A stretch of DNA of 64,000 nucleotides from an uncultured Clostridia bacterium (GTDB taxonomy: Bacteria; Bacillota; Clostridia; UBA1381), in the NCBI GenBank assembly GCA_934489015.1, contig CAKSSN010000003.1, positions 123,896 through 187,895 on the forward strand, read 5' to 3'. The translations under genes and the position numbers were made by a program. A model generated the notes under the pieces. That model did no database searches and was not told where the DNA came from. It saw only the letters and a list, made by a program, of their open reading frames with translations. Of the stretch, positions 34,333-43,311 are shown in pieces (position 1 is the first letter of the stretch; each line of letters begins with the position of its first letter).

Positions 34333-35381
34333 AAATTTTCAATCTCCTTCATAAGCTCATCAACAAGTATGCTTTCGGGGACTTTTCTTATTATTTTACC
34401 GTTTTTAAATATAAGTCCCTCGCCATTGCCGCCGGCAATTCCGACATCTGCGTCCCTTGCCTCGCCCGGACCATTTACAGCGCAGCCCATAACGGCAACC
34501 TTTATATCCTTGTTAATATTTTCTACCCTTTTTTCAACCTCGTTTGCTATTGAAATAAGGTCTATCTGTGTTCTGCCGCAGGTCGGGCAGCTTACAAGCC
34601 TTACGCCGCCTTTTATAAGGTCGAGAGCTTTTAATATATCCTTAGCCGCGCTTATTTCTTTTAAGGGGTCTGCCGTCAGCGAAACCCTTATTGTGTCGCC
34701 TATTCCTTCGCTTAAAAGTCCGCCTATTCCGACAGAGGATTTGATAAGTCCCATATGCTCGCTTCCGGCTTCCGTTACGCCGACATGAAGCGGTATATCG
34801 TTTTCTGCCGAGAAAATTCTGTATGCGTCCATCATATCCGGAACATCTGAAAGCTTTATTGAAACAACGGTGTTAAAAAATCCGACATCGTTTAAAATTT
34901 CAACGTGCCTAAGCGCGCTTTCAACAAGAGCCTGCGGGGAGGGTCTGCCGTATTTTTGAAGCAAATCCTTTTCAAGAGAGCCGCCGTTTACTCCTATTCT
35001 TATAGGAACGCCGTAATATTCCGCGTTTTTGGCAACCTCCTTAACCTTGTCCCTGCTGCCTATGTTTCCGGGATTTATTCTTATTTTGTCAACGCCGTTT
35101 TCCATGCATTTTATTGCAATTTTGTAGTCAAAATGAATATCGGCGACAAGTGAAATATTTATTCCTTTTTTTATTATTCCCATAGCCTCCGCTGCCTGCA
35201 TATCCGGGACTGCGCAGCGCACAATATCGCATCCGGCGCTTTCGAGCGCTTTTATCTGACTGATTGTTTTTTCAGTATCGCGCGTATCTGTATTTGTCAT
35301 TGACTGAACGGCAATCGGGTTTTTTCCGCCGATTGTGACAGTTCCTATTTTAACCTCTTTTTTAATTTTTCTTTCTATCAA
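34329..35381 (-). CDS. ispG: 4-hydroxy-3-methylbut-2-enyl diphosphate synthase
   Basis: MEP-pathway iron-sulfur enzyme converting MEcPP to HMBPP. N-terminal TIM barrel (IAVQSMTNTDTRDTEKTI), C-terminal [4Fe-4S] domain with SCPTCGRT and GCAVNGPGEA. TTG 35381 is the start: GAGGAG lies eight bases upstream and the product (IERKIKKEVKIGTVTIGG) matches family N-termini at 350 residues. The longer frame overlaps era and is not supported. Follows era by five bases. Confidence 0.94.
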   Translation of the reverse strand: MIERKIKKEVKIGTVTIGGKNPIAVQSMTNTDTRDTEKTISQIKALESAGCDIVRCAVPDMQAAEAMGIIKKGINISLVADIHFDYKIAIKCMENGVDKIRINPGNIGSRDKVKEVAKNAEYYGVPIRIGVNGGSLEKDLLQKYGRPSPQALVESALRHVEILNDVGFFNTVVSIKLSDVPDMMDAYRIFSAENDIPLHVGVTEAGSEHMGLIKSSVGIGGLLSEGIGDTIRVSLTADPLKEISAAKDILKALDLIKGGVRLVSCPTCGRTQIDLISIANEVEKRVENINKDIKVAVMGCAVNGPGEARDADVGIAGGNGEGLIFKNGKIIRKVPESILVDELMKEIENL

Positions 35382-35386
35382 AAAAA

Positions 35387-36289
35387 TCACTCCTCTTTTG
35401 AAAAACCAAAGCTTTTCATAAGATAATTGCTGTTTCTCCAGTCGCTTTTTACGCGAACCCAAAGCTCAAGAAAAACCTTTTTGTCAAGCATTTTTTCAAT
35501 ATCGCTTCTTGCCATAGAGCCTATTTTTTTAAGCATATCTCCGTTTTTGCCTATAATAATACCCTTGTGCGACGGCTTTTCGCAGTATATAACCGCGCTT
35601 ATTGAGGTTATATTTTTTTTCTCCTGCATTTTTTCAATTTCTATTGCAATTCCGTGCGGTATTTCCTTGTCGAGCAGCCAAAGCAGCTTTTCGCGTATAA
35701 TTTCAGCAGCAATTTGCTTTTCGGGCTGATCTGTTACCATATCGTCATAATAAAATTTCGGACCGGGATTTAAAAATTCTCTTATATCGTTTAAAAGAAG
35801 CTCAATCCCGTCCTTCTTTTTTGCACTCAGCGGAACAACGCCCGAAAAATTCATAAGACTGCTGTAGTTTGCTATCAGCGGCAGGAGCTTTTCTTTTTGA
35901 ATAAGATCAATTTTGTTTATAACAAGAATACATGGAATATCCTGGTCGGAGAGCTTTTTAACTATTTTTCGCTCCATCTCCTGAATATTTCTTGTTGCGT
36001 CAACCATAAAAATTATTATATCCGTATCGTCTATTGATCTGTTCGCTTCATTTACCATAAATTCGCCGAGCTTGTTGTGCGGCTTGTGTATTCCGGGTGT
36101 ATCGGTAAAAATAATCTGCTCATCATCGTTTGTGTAGATGGCGAGTATCTTATTTCTTGTTGTTTGCGGCTTATCCGAAATAATCGCAATTTTCTGACCT
36201 ACAATTGCGTTTAAAAGTGATGATTTTCCAACATTCGGCATACCGACTATCGAAACAAAGCCTGATTTAAATGTAGTATTATTATCCAT
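35387..36289 (-). CDS. era: GTPase Era
   Basis: 30S ribosome-assembly GTPase. G1 GMPNVGKSS, G3 DTPGIHKP, G4 NKID; the C-terminal KH domain includes KGIIIGKNGDMLKKIGSMAR. 300 residues, complete. Part of the conserved yqfC-yqfD-phoH-ybeY-dgkA-era order. Confidence 0.97.
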   Translation of the reverse strand: MDNNTTFKSGFVSIVGMPNVGKSSLLNAIVGQKIAIISDKPQTTRNKILAIYTNDDEQIIFTDTPGIHKPHNKLGEFMVNEANRSIDDTDIIIFMVDATRNIQEMERKIVKKLSDQDIPCILVINKIDLIQKEKLLPLIANYSSLMNFSGVVPLSAKKKDGIELLLNDIREFLNPGPKFYYDDMVTDQPEKQIAAEIIREKLLWLLDKEIPHGIAIEIEKMQEKKNITSISAVIYCEKPSHKGIIIGKNGDMLKKIGSMARSDIEKMLDKKVFLELWVRVKSDWRNSNYLMKSFGFSKEE

Positions 36290-36303
36290 AAATCCTCCGT
36301 AGA

Positions 36304-36768
36304 TTATTTTCTAAAAAAATTAATAAAAAGTATAAATATATCCGCTGCCAAAAGAAAGGCAAGAAAAATAACAGCCTTAACGGACGTAAAAATGCTTAAA
36401 AGAGCAGCGGTTATTTTGCTTATGTTTCCGAAAAGACAAATTCCGACAAGTACGGCAGCCACCGCACACACCAAAGTAGCAGCAGCGGCAAAATCCTTTG
36501 CGTGCATGGCGTCAGCCCTTATCTGTTTTGTAGCCGTGTCAACCGCCTTTTCGACTGCACTGTTTAAAAGCTCGCAGGAAATAACGGCGGCAATTGTAAG
36601 AATAAGTATTGCCCATTCGGCCGAGCTTATTTTATAGTGGTATGCAAAAAAGCATATAAGATTTGCGACAGCTGTATGAAATCTTAAGTTTCTTTCTCTT
36701 TTAAGAGCGTCGCTGTATCCGCGCAGAGCATGATAAGCGCTTGCGTAAAAAGAGCTGTTTTTAGCCAT
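36304..36768 (-). CDS. dgkA: Diacylglycerol/undecaprenol kinase family protein
   Basis: Small membrane lipid kinase, in Gram-positives usually phosphorylating undecaprenol. ALRGYSDALKRERNLRFH at the N-terminus and the catalytic ELLNSAVEKAVD on helix 2 are present. About four membrane segments rather than three, as the 154-residue protein has an extra C-terminal hydrophobic helix. Starts two bases after ybeY ends. Confidence 0.9.
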   Translation of the reverse strand: MAKNSSFYASAYHALRGYSDALKRERNLRFHTAVANLICFFAYHYKISSAEWAILILTIAAVISCELLNSAVEKAVDTATKQIRADAMHAKDFAAAATLVCAVAAVLVGICLFGNISKITAALLSIFTSVKAVIFLAFLLAADIFILFINFFRK

Positions 36769-36770
36769 TT

Positions 36771-37253
36771 TCAGTTCCTTTCTATGCCTAAGTGTGACAA
36801 TATTTCCTCCTGTTTTTTAAACATTACCTTTTCCTCGTCCTCTTCCATGTGGTCGTAGCCCAAAAGGTGAAGCATTGAGTGAGCTGTAAGAAATGCAACC
36901 TCGCGCTTCAGGCTGTGGCCGTAGCTTTCCGCCTGCTCCTGCGCTTTTTCAAGGCTTATTACAATATCTCCTAAAACAACGTCGTCCTCGTCAAAGTCAA
37001 AATCCTCGTTTATTATATTTCCGTCCTCGTCAAATTCCAAAATCGGAAACGATAAAACATCCGTTGCTCTGTCAATGCCGCGATGCTGTCTGTTAAGCGA
37101 CTGGATATTTTCGTTATCCGTAAAGGTTATGCTTATTTCTGCGGGCTGATTAAAGCCCTCATATTCGAGAGTGTAGCTGCAAACGTCCTCCACAGCCTTT
37201 AATATTTCGTCAGTCAGCTCTATTTTGTCTTGCTCGTTCTCTGTTAGCAGCAT
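36771..37253 (-). CDS. ybeY: Endoribonuclease YbeY
   Basis: Metallo-RNase for 16S rRNA 3' maturation and ribosome quality control. Zinc motif HSMLHLLGYDH (H-x3-H-x5-H) near the C-terminus, preceded by GDIVISLEKA and RATDVLSFP. ATG 37253 follows AAAGGGA, giving 160 residues. It overlaps the end of phoH by 44 bases in another frame. Confidence 0.93.
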   Translation of the reverse strand: MLLTENEQDKIELTDEILKAVEDVCSYTLEYEGFNQPAEISITFTDNENIQSLNRQHRGIDRATDVLSFPILEFDEDGNIINEDFDFDEDDVVLGDIVISLEKAQEQAESYGHSLKREVAFLTAHSMLHLLGYDHMEEDEEKVMFKKQEEILSHLGIERN

Positions 37254-38217
37254 TTTTCTTTTCCCTTTCACTGTCGTATTTTGCATATGCCTTAATAATT
37301 CTCTGTACAAGCGGATGTCTTACAACATCCTTTTCGGTAAGATAGCAAAATTCAAGATCCTCTATGTTTTTAAGAACTCTTTCCGCTTCCTTAAGACCTG
37401 AGCTTTTTCCCGTCGGCAAATCTATCTGCGTAATATCTCCGGTAACAATTGCGCGTGAGCCGAAGCCTATTCTTGTTAAAAACATTTTCATCTGCTCGCG
37501 CGTTGTGTTTTGAGCCTCATCGAGAATAATAAAAGCGTTGTCAAGAGTTCTTCCGCGCATATATGCAAGCGGTGCAACCTCAATCATGCCGCGCTCCTGG
37601 TATCTTGCAAAGCCCTCGCTTCCGAGCATTTCATACATTCCGTCATAAAGCGGTCTTAAATAAGGGTCAACCTTGTTTTGAAGGTCACCGGGCAGAAAGC
37701 CGAGCTTTTCACCGGCTTCAACGGCAGGACGGGTAAGTATTATTCTGTTTACCTCGTGGGCACGAAGAGCCATAACCGCCTTTGCAACGGCAAGGTATGT
37801 TTTTCCCGTTCCGGCAGGACCTATTCCGAAAACAATAGTGTTTGAGTCAATTGCATTAATATAATTTTTCTGACCCACTGTTTTTGCTTTTATCGGCACT
37901 CCCTTTGAGTTTACGGCAACAACATCGTTTCCTAAAAGCTTTAAATCAAAGCCGCCGTTTTCCTTTACCATTGTAACGGCATAAATAATTTTTTGCTCGT
38001 CGAGTATGTCGCCTTTAATAACGTTTTGAATTAAAATTTCAAGAACGCTTTCGGCGTCTTCAACGTTTTCCTCTTGTCCCGATACGACAAGCGCTCCGCC
38101 ATGAGATGAAATTTTGACGGAAAGAGCCTTTTCAACCAACTTTATGTTAGAGTCAAAGCTGCCGAAAAGCGCCGCAGTATCAAAGCTCTGCGGAAGCTCA
38201 ATTTGTCTTTGAAGCAT
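37210..38217 (-). CDS. phoH: PhoH-like ATPase
   Basis: Cytoplasmic P-loop ATPase of the PhoH/PhoL family. N-terminal KH-like segment (~1-100); Walker A GPAGTGKTYLAVA; Walker B FIILDEAQNTT; GDITQIDLP motif. 335 residues from ATG 38217. Family function is linked to RNA metabolism beside YbeY, but the exact activity is unsettled. Confidence 0.92.
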   Translation of the reverse strand: MLQRQIELPQSFDTAALFGSFDSNIKLVEKALSVKISSHGGALVVSGQEENVEDAESVLEILIQNVIKGDILDEQKIIYAVTMVKENGGFDLKLLGNDVVAVNSKGVPIKAKTVGQKNYINAIDSNTIVFGIGPAGTGKTYLAVAKAVMALRAHEVNRIILTRPAVEAGEKLGFLPGDLQNKVDPYLRPLYDGMYEMLGSEGFARYQERGMIEVAPLAYMRGRTLDNAFIILDEAQNTTREQMKMFLTRIGFGSRAIVTGDITQIDLPTGKSSGLKEAERVLKNIEDLEFCYLTEKDVVRHPLVQRIIKAYAKYDSEREKKNAANRERARQNRAD

Positions 38218-38246
38218 TTTTATCATATCTCCGTTTTTTTATTATT

Positions 38247-39401
38247 TTATCGAGGTACGGTTGTACCTATATTTTCTATAAAGCTCATTTCGGCTGTAAC
38301 GGTTATTTTATTTCCGTTTATTTGTGATGAGTAGCTTTCGCTTTGCTTTTGAGCGAGCGGCGAAAGCTGAGAAGCAATCCGCGCGGAAAGGTCGCGTTTT
38401 GCAAAGTCCTCCATCCAGTCGGGAGGAATACTTTCCTCGTTTTTTTCAGCCTCTTCATATATTATACGTTTTATACTTATAAAGGGCAGATGAAAGCTTT
38501 TTTCATGATTTATAAAAAAATCATATTCGGGCGGCGAAAAAATGTTTAATTCCTTTGAAAAAAACGTTATTTCAAAGGTTGACTTTTTTCTTCCCGTAGG
38601 AATAGGATTTTCTCTCGTCAGGCTGTAGCTTTCGCTTAACTTGTAACTTGTAAGCGCCAAAACATCGCCTTCAGCATGAGTTTCAAATTTAGGTTTATCC
38701 TCTCCTGTGTCAACATAACCGGAAATAACAATGTCGCCGGCATTAACAGCGTTTCCCTCGTTTATAAGCTTCATTCCCTTTTTTGATGAAACCTTGACAA
38801 TAAAGCCGTCGCGCTTTGCGGCTATATCGCACGGAGCGTCTTCTTTAATTACAATCGGAGCAACCGTTCCGCTGTGAAGCACTACCTTTGCCCTTACTCC
38901 GTTTATGTAAACCCAAGCCCACGGCACGTTATCAAATGAGTTTATAAGCTTTTCCTTCATCGTCTGCCTGTCCGGAAGTCTGCAAAGAGGCACGCCCGGC
39001 TTAACGCCTATCTCCGATAAAACCGATTTAACAGCCTGAGGGTCTATGTCACAATTTTCGTCCACCTCAACCGACCATAAAAACATGGAGGCTGCGGAAA
39101 AAAATAATACAAACAGCGCCGCGCCGACGGTAAAGCACAGTCGTGAGCGAAGACGGCTTAAAATTTTAGGCAAGCCGCAGATTTTAACCCTGTTAATTTT
39201 TATTTCCGATTTGCGTGCAGCGTGAACAGCTTTTTTTAAATCCTTTCTTAAAACGGTGAAGGTATATATTTTATTGTGAACAATATTATATATATTAATT
39301 CCCTGCTCGCTGCACAGGTTAAAAAATCTGTATATATTTTTACCATCTGCTTTTATTATAACATATCCCTGCAGAAAATAAAAGAACTTAATTAAAAACA
39401 T
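38247..39401 (-). CDS. yqfD: Sporulation protein YqfD
   Basis: A 384-residue membrane protein required for sporulation in B. subtilis. Cytoplasmic N-terminal ~90 residues, one transmembrane helix (~92-112), and a long extracytoplasmic domain (VEVDENCDIDPQAVKSVLSEIGVKPG; PWAWVYINGVRAKVVLHSG). Follows yqfC on the same strand. Confidence 0.92.
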   Translation of the reverse strand: MFLIKFFYFLQGYVIIKADGKNIYRFFNLCSEQGINIYNIVHNKIYTFTVLRKDLKKAVHAARKSEIKINRVKICGLPKILSRLRSRLCFTVGAALFVLFFSAASMFLWSVEVDENCDIDPQAVKSVLSEIGVKPGVPLCRLPDRQTMKEKLINSFDNVPWAWVYINGVRAKVVLHSGTVAPIVIKEDAPCDIAAKRDGFIVKVSSKKGMKLINEGNAVNAGDIVISGYVDTGEDKPKFETHAEGDVLALTSYKLSESYSLTRENPIPTGRKKSTFEITFFSKELNIFSPPEYDFFINHEKSFHLPFISIKRIIYEEAEKNEESIPPDWMEDFAKRDLSARIASQLSPLAQKQSESYSSQINGNKITVTAEMSFIENIGTTVPR

Positions 39402-39463
39402 TCTGATTTTCTCCTATTTTTTTATATTTTATATATGACTTATGTGCAATTTGACTAAGAAAT

Positions 39464-39733
39464 TCAGTGTTCAAATACAATATCGGAAAATACGCCCTCG
39501 ACAAGTAAATCATATTTGTTGATATGAGATATTTTAAAATCGGCACCGGTTATTTTAATAACGCAGAATTTTGTTTTAATTCTTATAATATTGTCCGAAT
39601 ATTCGCATATGCCCCTGTGGTTTTCTATATAAAGCTCTTTGTTTTCGGCAAACGACAGCTTTGTTAAATTCATAACGGTTTCTTTCGGAACTCCGTAATA
39701 TTCCGCAGCCCTGTCAAATATGCTCCTTTTCAT
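39464..39733 (-). CDS. yqfC: Sporulation protein YqfC (YabP family)
   Basis: An 89-residue YabP/YqfC protein with EYYGVPKETVMNLTKLSF and NHRGICEYSDNIIRIKT, both family traits. ATG 39733 lies six bases after AGGTGA; an in-frame TTG at 39739 is inside the ribosome binding region. A SigE-like promoter lies 37 bases upstream. Confidence 0.9.
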   Translation of the reverse strand: MKRSIFDRAAEYYGVPKETVMNLTKLSFAENKELYIENHRGICEYSDNIIRIKTKFCVIKITGADFKISHINKYDLLVEGVFSDIVFEH

Positions 39734-39769
39734 AATCAATCACCTTCTTTTATAAAAACTGCTGTTACT

Positions 39770-39797
39770 AATTTATGATAGAATAATGTTTAATATT
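39770..39797 (-). promoter_or_regulatory. SigE-like promoter of yqfC-yqfD
   Basis: Minus strand AATATT, 14-bp spacer, CATAAATT, close to the SigE consensus and spacing. Placed correctly for the known SigE regulon member yqfC. Confidence 0.6.
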
Positions 39798-39844
39798 ATT
39801 CAATAAATATATATTATAGAAAATAAAATAAAAGGGTGGAGGCT

Positions 39845-40897
39845 ATGAAAAAATTATATCTGATATTAACACTTGTTTTAACGGCGCTTTTGATTTTAAA
39901 GGGCGCGGACGCTATACTTTATGTAAAGGACGCCTTGTATTTGTGCACCGAAATGATAATCCCGCCGCTTTTTCCGTTTTTCGTCTGTTCGGGGATATTG
40001 ATTTATTCGGGGTTTTGTCAAAGCATTTCAAAAATTTTTGCGCCTGTTATGAAGCCGCTTTTTAATGTGAATGCAAACGGAAGCATAGCATTTATACTGG
40101 GGATAATAAGCGGCTATCCGCTCGGCGCGGTAACGGCGTGTCAGCTTTATGAGGCAGGATATGTTTCAAAATCGGAAACCGAAAGACTGCTTGCGTTTTG
40201 CAATAATTCCGGTCCGCTTTTTATTCTCGGCTCTGTCGGGATAGGCTTGTATGCCGGGCTTGATGTAGGAATAATTCTTTATGTGTCGCATATTCTGGGA
40301 GCTGTTTTGGTGGGGATTTGTATGAGAAGCTATTCAAAGGATAAGCATACGGCGCCTGATTATAAATTGAGTGTAGATGAAAAGAGTATGTCTGAAATAT
40401 TCAGCGCTTCTTTAACAAATGCGGCAAACAGTATGCTTAATATATGTGCGGCTGTTGTTTTCTTTTCCGCGGCTTCAAGACTTTTGATAGACGCTCTGCC
40501 TTTTGAGATGCCGCCGTTTGTTTACGGTCTGTTTGAGTTTTCAAGCGGAAATAAATATATTGCGGAGTCGGGGTATGCTCCAATTCAGAAGCTTATAATG
40601 GCGTCCGTTATAACAGGCTTTGCGGGACTTAGCGTGCATATGCAGGTGCTTTCAAAAACAGCTTCAAAGGGGCTTAGTATGAAGCCGTACATAATAGGTA
40701 AAATAATGCATGGACTTTTTTCCGGAGCCGTAACGGCAATACTTTGGGATTTGAAAAATAAAAATTTTCGCCTTAAATTTGATTTTAATTTGTCCGCAGG
40801 CTTTGCAATGGCGTCGGCCTATGCGGTTATATGCGCCGCCGCAATAGCAGCTATTTTGATTATATATAAAATGTGTAATAAAAAAAAGTGCCTTTAA
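39845..40897 (+). CDS. ylbJ: Sporulation integral membrane protein YlbJ
   Basis: A 350-residue membrane protein of the nucleoside-recognition (Gate) fold; in B. subtilis YlbJ/SpoVV helps move dipicolinic acid across the outer forespore membrane. Motifs: FPFFVCSGILIYSGF, SGYPLGAVTACQLYEAGYVSKSETERLLAFCNNSGPLFILGSVG. About eight to nine helices. Divergent from yqfC and likely also SigE-controlled. ATG 39845 follows GGTGGAGG closely. Confidence 0.92.
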   Translation: MKKLYLILTLVLTALLILKGADAILYVKDALYLCTEMIIPPLFPFFVCSGILIYSGFCQSISKIFAPVMKPLFNVNANGSIAFILGIISGYPLGAVTACQLYEAGYVSKSETERLLAFCNNSGPLFILGSVGIGLYAGLDVGIILYVSHILGAVLVGICMRSYSKDKHTAPDYKLSVDEKSMSEIFSASLTNAANSMLNICAAVVFFSAASRLLIDALPFEMPPFVYGLFEFSSGNKYIAESGYAPIQKLIMASVITGFAGLSVHMQVLSKTASKGLSMKPYIIGKIMHGLFSGAVTAILWDLKNKNFRLKFDFNLSAGFAMASAYAVICAAAIAAILIIYKMCNKKKCL

Positions 40898-40907
40898 GGC
40901 ACTTTTT
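40883..40907. terminator. Bidirectional terminator, ylbJ / peptide gene
   Basis: Perfect 10-bp stem AAAAAGTGCC/GGCACTTTTT with T-runs on both strands, between converging genes. Confidence 0.88.
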
Positions 40908-40911
40908 AATT

Positions 40912-41121
40912 TTATTTTTTTTCTTCCCAATTCCAATTATCACCACTCTGATATTCAGAATAATATTTTTTAGATAAAGAATCTGTAGTGGTAGATATAT
41001 TATTTCGTGATGTTAAATTTTGTGCAGCAATAGCTGTAGCAGTTGGTGTAGGATCAGTCATTATGCTTGTTTCTACATCAAAATTATGTACTTCAAATTC
41101 GGGTTTTATATAATTTTTCAT
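40912..41121 (-). CDS. Small 69-residue protein of unknown function
   Basis: Begins MKNYIKPEFEVHNFDVETSI, the 'MK-Y-KPE-EV' opening shared by many short clostridial proteins and some modified-peptide precursors. The rest is Thr/Ser/Asn rich and ends with an aromatic, acidic tail (GDNWNWEEKK). It has no signal peptide and no cysteine, and GGAGG precedes the ATG. It follows a secreted-protein gene by 18 bases and ends at a strong terminator. No modification enzyme is adjacent, so a precursor role is speculative. Confidence 0.65.
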   Translation of the reverse strand: MKNYIKPEFEVHNFDVETSIMTDPTPTATAIAAQNLTSRNNISTTTDSLSKKYYSEYQSGDNWNWEEKK

Positions 41122-41139
41122 TTTAATGCTCCTCCCTTA

Positions 41140-41874
41140 TTATTCAGTAACATCCAGTGTAAACGGAATGGCTACAAAATCTTTCATATCATCAGTAATT
41201 CCATTAATCTGAAGTCCAACAGAAACAGTTGCCTTAATACTTTCTACATTATCGGCAGAATTATTAGTTAAATCAGATGTTTTCTTTACCAACTGAAGTA
41301 CTGTATTGTCTTTGTTAATATATTGAAGAAGCCAACCTGAATTTTCTTCATCAAATTTTCCAAAATCACTTACTGTTGCATATGCATATTTTGATTTATC
41401 ATCATTTGGATGAACTACAGTATCACGATTTGTGTAAAACGTAACATTGTTTGTTGAGCCCATTTTATTTTTTACAAATCCAGAATCAACATCACCTATA
41501 ATAACTGTTTCTTTAAATCCATTACCAACGTTATCACCGCCTGCAATCAATGTATATGTACCTGCAGGAAGGTGACCGCCCTTTACACCGAGATTACTAA
41601 ATGCTTTAACAAATGAAGTACCCTCTGTCTGATCTACATAATATATCTTCTCACCGGTAATTTCTGTGTTTTCATCTACATTACCTTGAACAAGAAGAAC
41701 AGTAAGTTGTTGTGGGTTTTTAGTAGTGTCGTCCTGAGTAATACCGATTTTATTATCTCCATAATCGTAGCTGATTTTATTTCCGGGAACATTTATTGTT
41801 TCAGCAGAAGCGGTAGCGCTCATTAAACCGAAAAGCATACAGCCGATAAAAGCCTTCTTTAATAATTTATACAT
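41140..41874 (-). CDS. Secreted protein of unknown function
   Basis: A 244-residue exported protein: MYKLLKKAFIGCMLFGLMSA begins the signal peptide, cut after ATASA. The mature part is beta-rich (GTYTLIAGGDNVGNGFKETVIIGDVDSG; SGWLLQYINKDNTVLQLVKK) with no family I recognise, and no anchor. Start at ATG 41874 because GGGAG is nine bases upstream; an ATG at 41883 directly abuts it. Transcribed with the 69-residue gene from a strong promoter. Confidence 0.75.
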   Translation of the reverse strand: MYKLLKKAFIGCMLFGLMSATASAETINVPGNKISYDYGDNKIGITQDDTTKNPQQLTVLLVQGNVDENTEITGEKIYYVDQTEGTSFVKAFSNLGVKGGHLPAGTYTLIAGGDNVGNGFKETVIIGDVDSGFVKNKMGSTNNVTFYTNRDTVVHPNDDKSKYAYATVSDFGKFDEENSGWLLQYINKDNTVLQLVKKTSDLTNNSADNVESIKATVSVGLQINGITDDMKDFVAIPFTLDVTE

Positions 41875-41945
41875 TAGGTCCATCTCCCTTTCCAAATAAT
41901 TAGCTAACCATAGCATTTTATACTATTTAGTTATATTACGGTACT

Positions 41946-41975
41946 ATTATATCACATAAAAGCGTCTGTTGTCAA
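41946..41975 (-). promoter_or_regulatory. SigA promoter of the secreted-protein operon
   Basis: Minus strand -35 TTGACA, 18-bp spacer, extended -10 TGATATAAT. Leader about 65 nt. Confidence 0.78.
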
Positions 41976-42034
41976 GAGTTTTTGAAAAAAAGATTAATAA
42001 TTAATGGATAAAAATACCCAAAATTTATAGCCGT

Positions 42035-43294
42035 TTATTGTATATTTTTACACTCAAAATAAAATCTCTTATCCTCAGCTTCGCCCATTGAGAAGGTTTT
42101 TCTCGGCAGAGAGCCGTCGAGAATAACTGTTTCAAAGAGCTGTTTTTTCTCCATTGACGGTAGAATAAAGCCTATTGAATTATCCTTTTGAGCGAGCTTT
42201 TCAACGATTGATTTACCGTGAATATAGTCTATATCGCCGCCGTTTTCCTTTAAATATGCGTCAAGAAATTTTCCGAGTGTTCCGACCGCCAGATTAGACG
42301 GAGCGTTATTTATATATATGCTTCCTGAATTACCCTTATAGCAGTAATCTATTTTCTGACCGCCGTTATCGCTTTTTGAAGCTTGTGGATAAAATTCAAA
42401 AAGTGATTTTAAAAGATCATCTGCTTTAATGTTATATACAAATCTGTGGATAGGTTCAAATTCAAGCGCCGGATCATGAATATTCATAACCTCAACAAGA
42501 GCAAATCTTGCCGGATGCGTCTTTTTTTCTTCGTCCGTTAAGCTTTTTTTAATGTTTTCCCAGCAGGTTTTTGCCGTTGCAAGAGAATGATTGCCGTCGC
42601 CTACCGCAAATTGAAGAACACTTTTCTTTAAATTGTACTTATTATAAAAGGTATTCTCGTCCGCAAGGCTGTCTATGGCTTTAAGTGCGCTGTCTGATGA
42701 GTCGTCATTAATCAAATATCCTTTCAGATGTCCCGAATTCATTTGAAGCTCAAAGTCATAAAGAACCTCAAAATTATCCTTTTGATTTTTTAGCGGCTCT
42801 ATAACGGTTAAATCCGGATCGTCAATAAGCATTATAATATGCGGCATTTCAAGCGGTGCGTTTTCTCTTATTTTAACGCGCGGAGGTATTCTCTCGATAA
42901 CAGTTCCCTCTGTCGCCCTTATTTTAGATGTGCTTCCCTTTGAAAAGTCATAGTCCTCAAGATCAACCTGACCTATCAGGCCGTATCTTTTTTTGCCGTT
43001 TCTTTGCGTTCTTTCAACAAGAATTAAAGAGTCTTTATATTCCTTAAAAATACCCTCATCAAGATATTTTTTCATTTTCTGATTTATGCTTTTAATTCTC
43101 TCATCCTTATTTTTTTCATTAAGATAAATTTCCGGATAGATTATATGAAGCGATGAGGGGCTGTCTCCTACCGTTTTTTCAACCTCAGCCCAGTATTCCG
43201 GCTCGGAGGTGTATTGGTCGCACGCAACAACGCTCCACTTTGTATAGTCAATATTATGAGGAATTAATATATTAGCACGGTTAAATGTTTTCAT
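42035..43294 (-). CDS. DUF1015 family protein
   Basis: A 419-residue protein of DUF1015. ILIPHNIDYTKWSVVACDQYTSEPEYW near the start and FAVGDGNHSLATAKTCWENIK in the middle are hallmarks; the latter resembles a catalytic HSLATA motif. Also seen: HPARFALVEVMNIHDPALEFEPIHR. Cytoplasmic; function unknown, often near amino-acid metabolism genes. ATG 43294 follows AGGAGA; the 33 upstream codons overlap the ybaK end and are unsupported. Confidence 0.85.
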   Translation of the reverse strand: MKTFNRANILIPHNIDYTKWSVVACDQYTSEPEYWAEVEKTVGDSPSSLHIIYPEIYLNEKNKDERIKSINQKMKKYLDEGIFKEYKDSLILVERTQRNGKKRYGLIGQVDLEDYDFSKGSTSKIRATEGTVIERIPPRVKIRENAPLEMPHIIMLIDDPDLTVIEPLKNQKDNFEVLYDFELQMNSGHLKGYLINDDSSDSALKAIDSLADENTFYNKYNLKKSVLQFAVGDGNHSLATAKTCWENIKKSLTDEEKKTHPARFALVEVMNIHDPALEFEPIHRFVYNIKADDLLKSLFEFYPQASKSDNGGQKIDYCYKGNSGSIYINNAPSNLAVGTLGKFLDAYLKENGGDIDYIHGKSIVEKLAQKDNSIGFILPSMEKKQLFETVILDGSLPRKTFSMGEAEDKRFYFECKNIQ

Positions 43295-43311
43295 AAGCTG
43301 ATCTCCTGTTT

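Noticed and set aside
35382..35462. 27-codon N-terminal extension of ispG.
   Set aside because: It overlaps the era coding end, has no ribosome binding site, and family proteins begin near the TTG at 35381.
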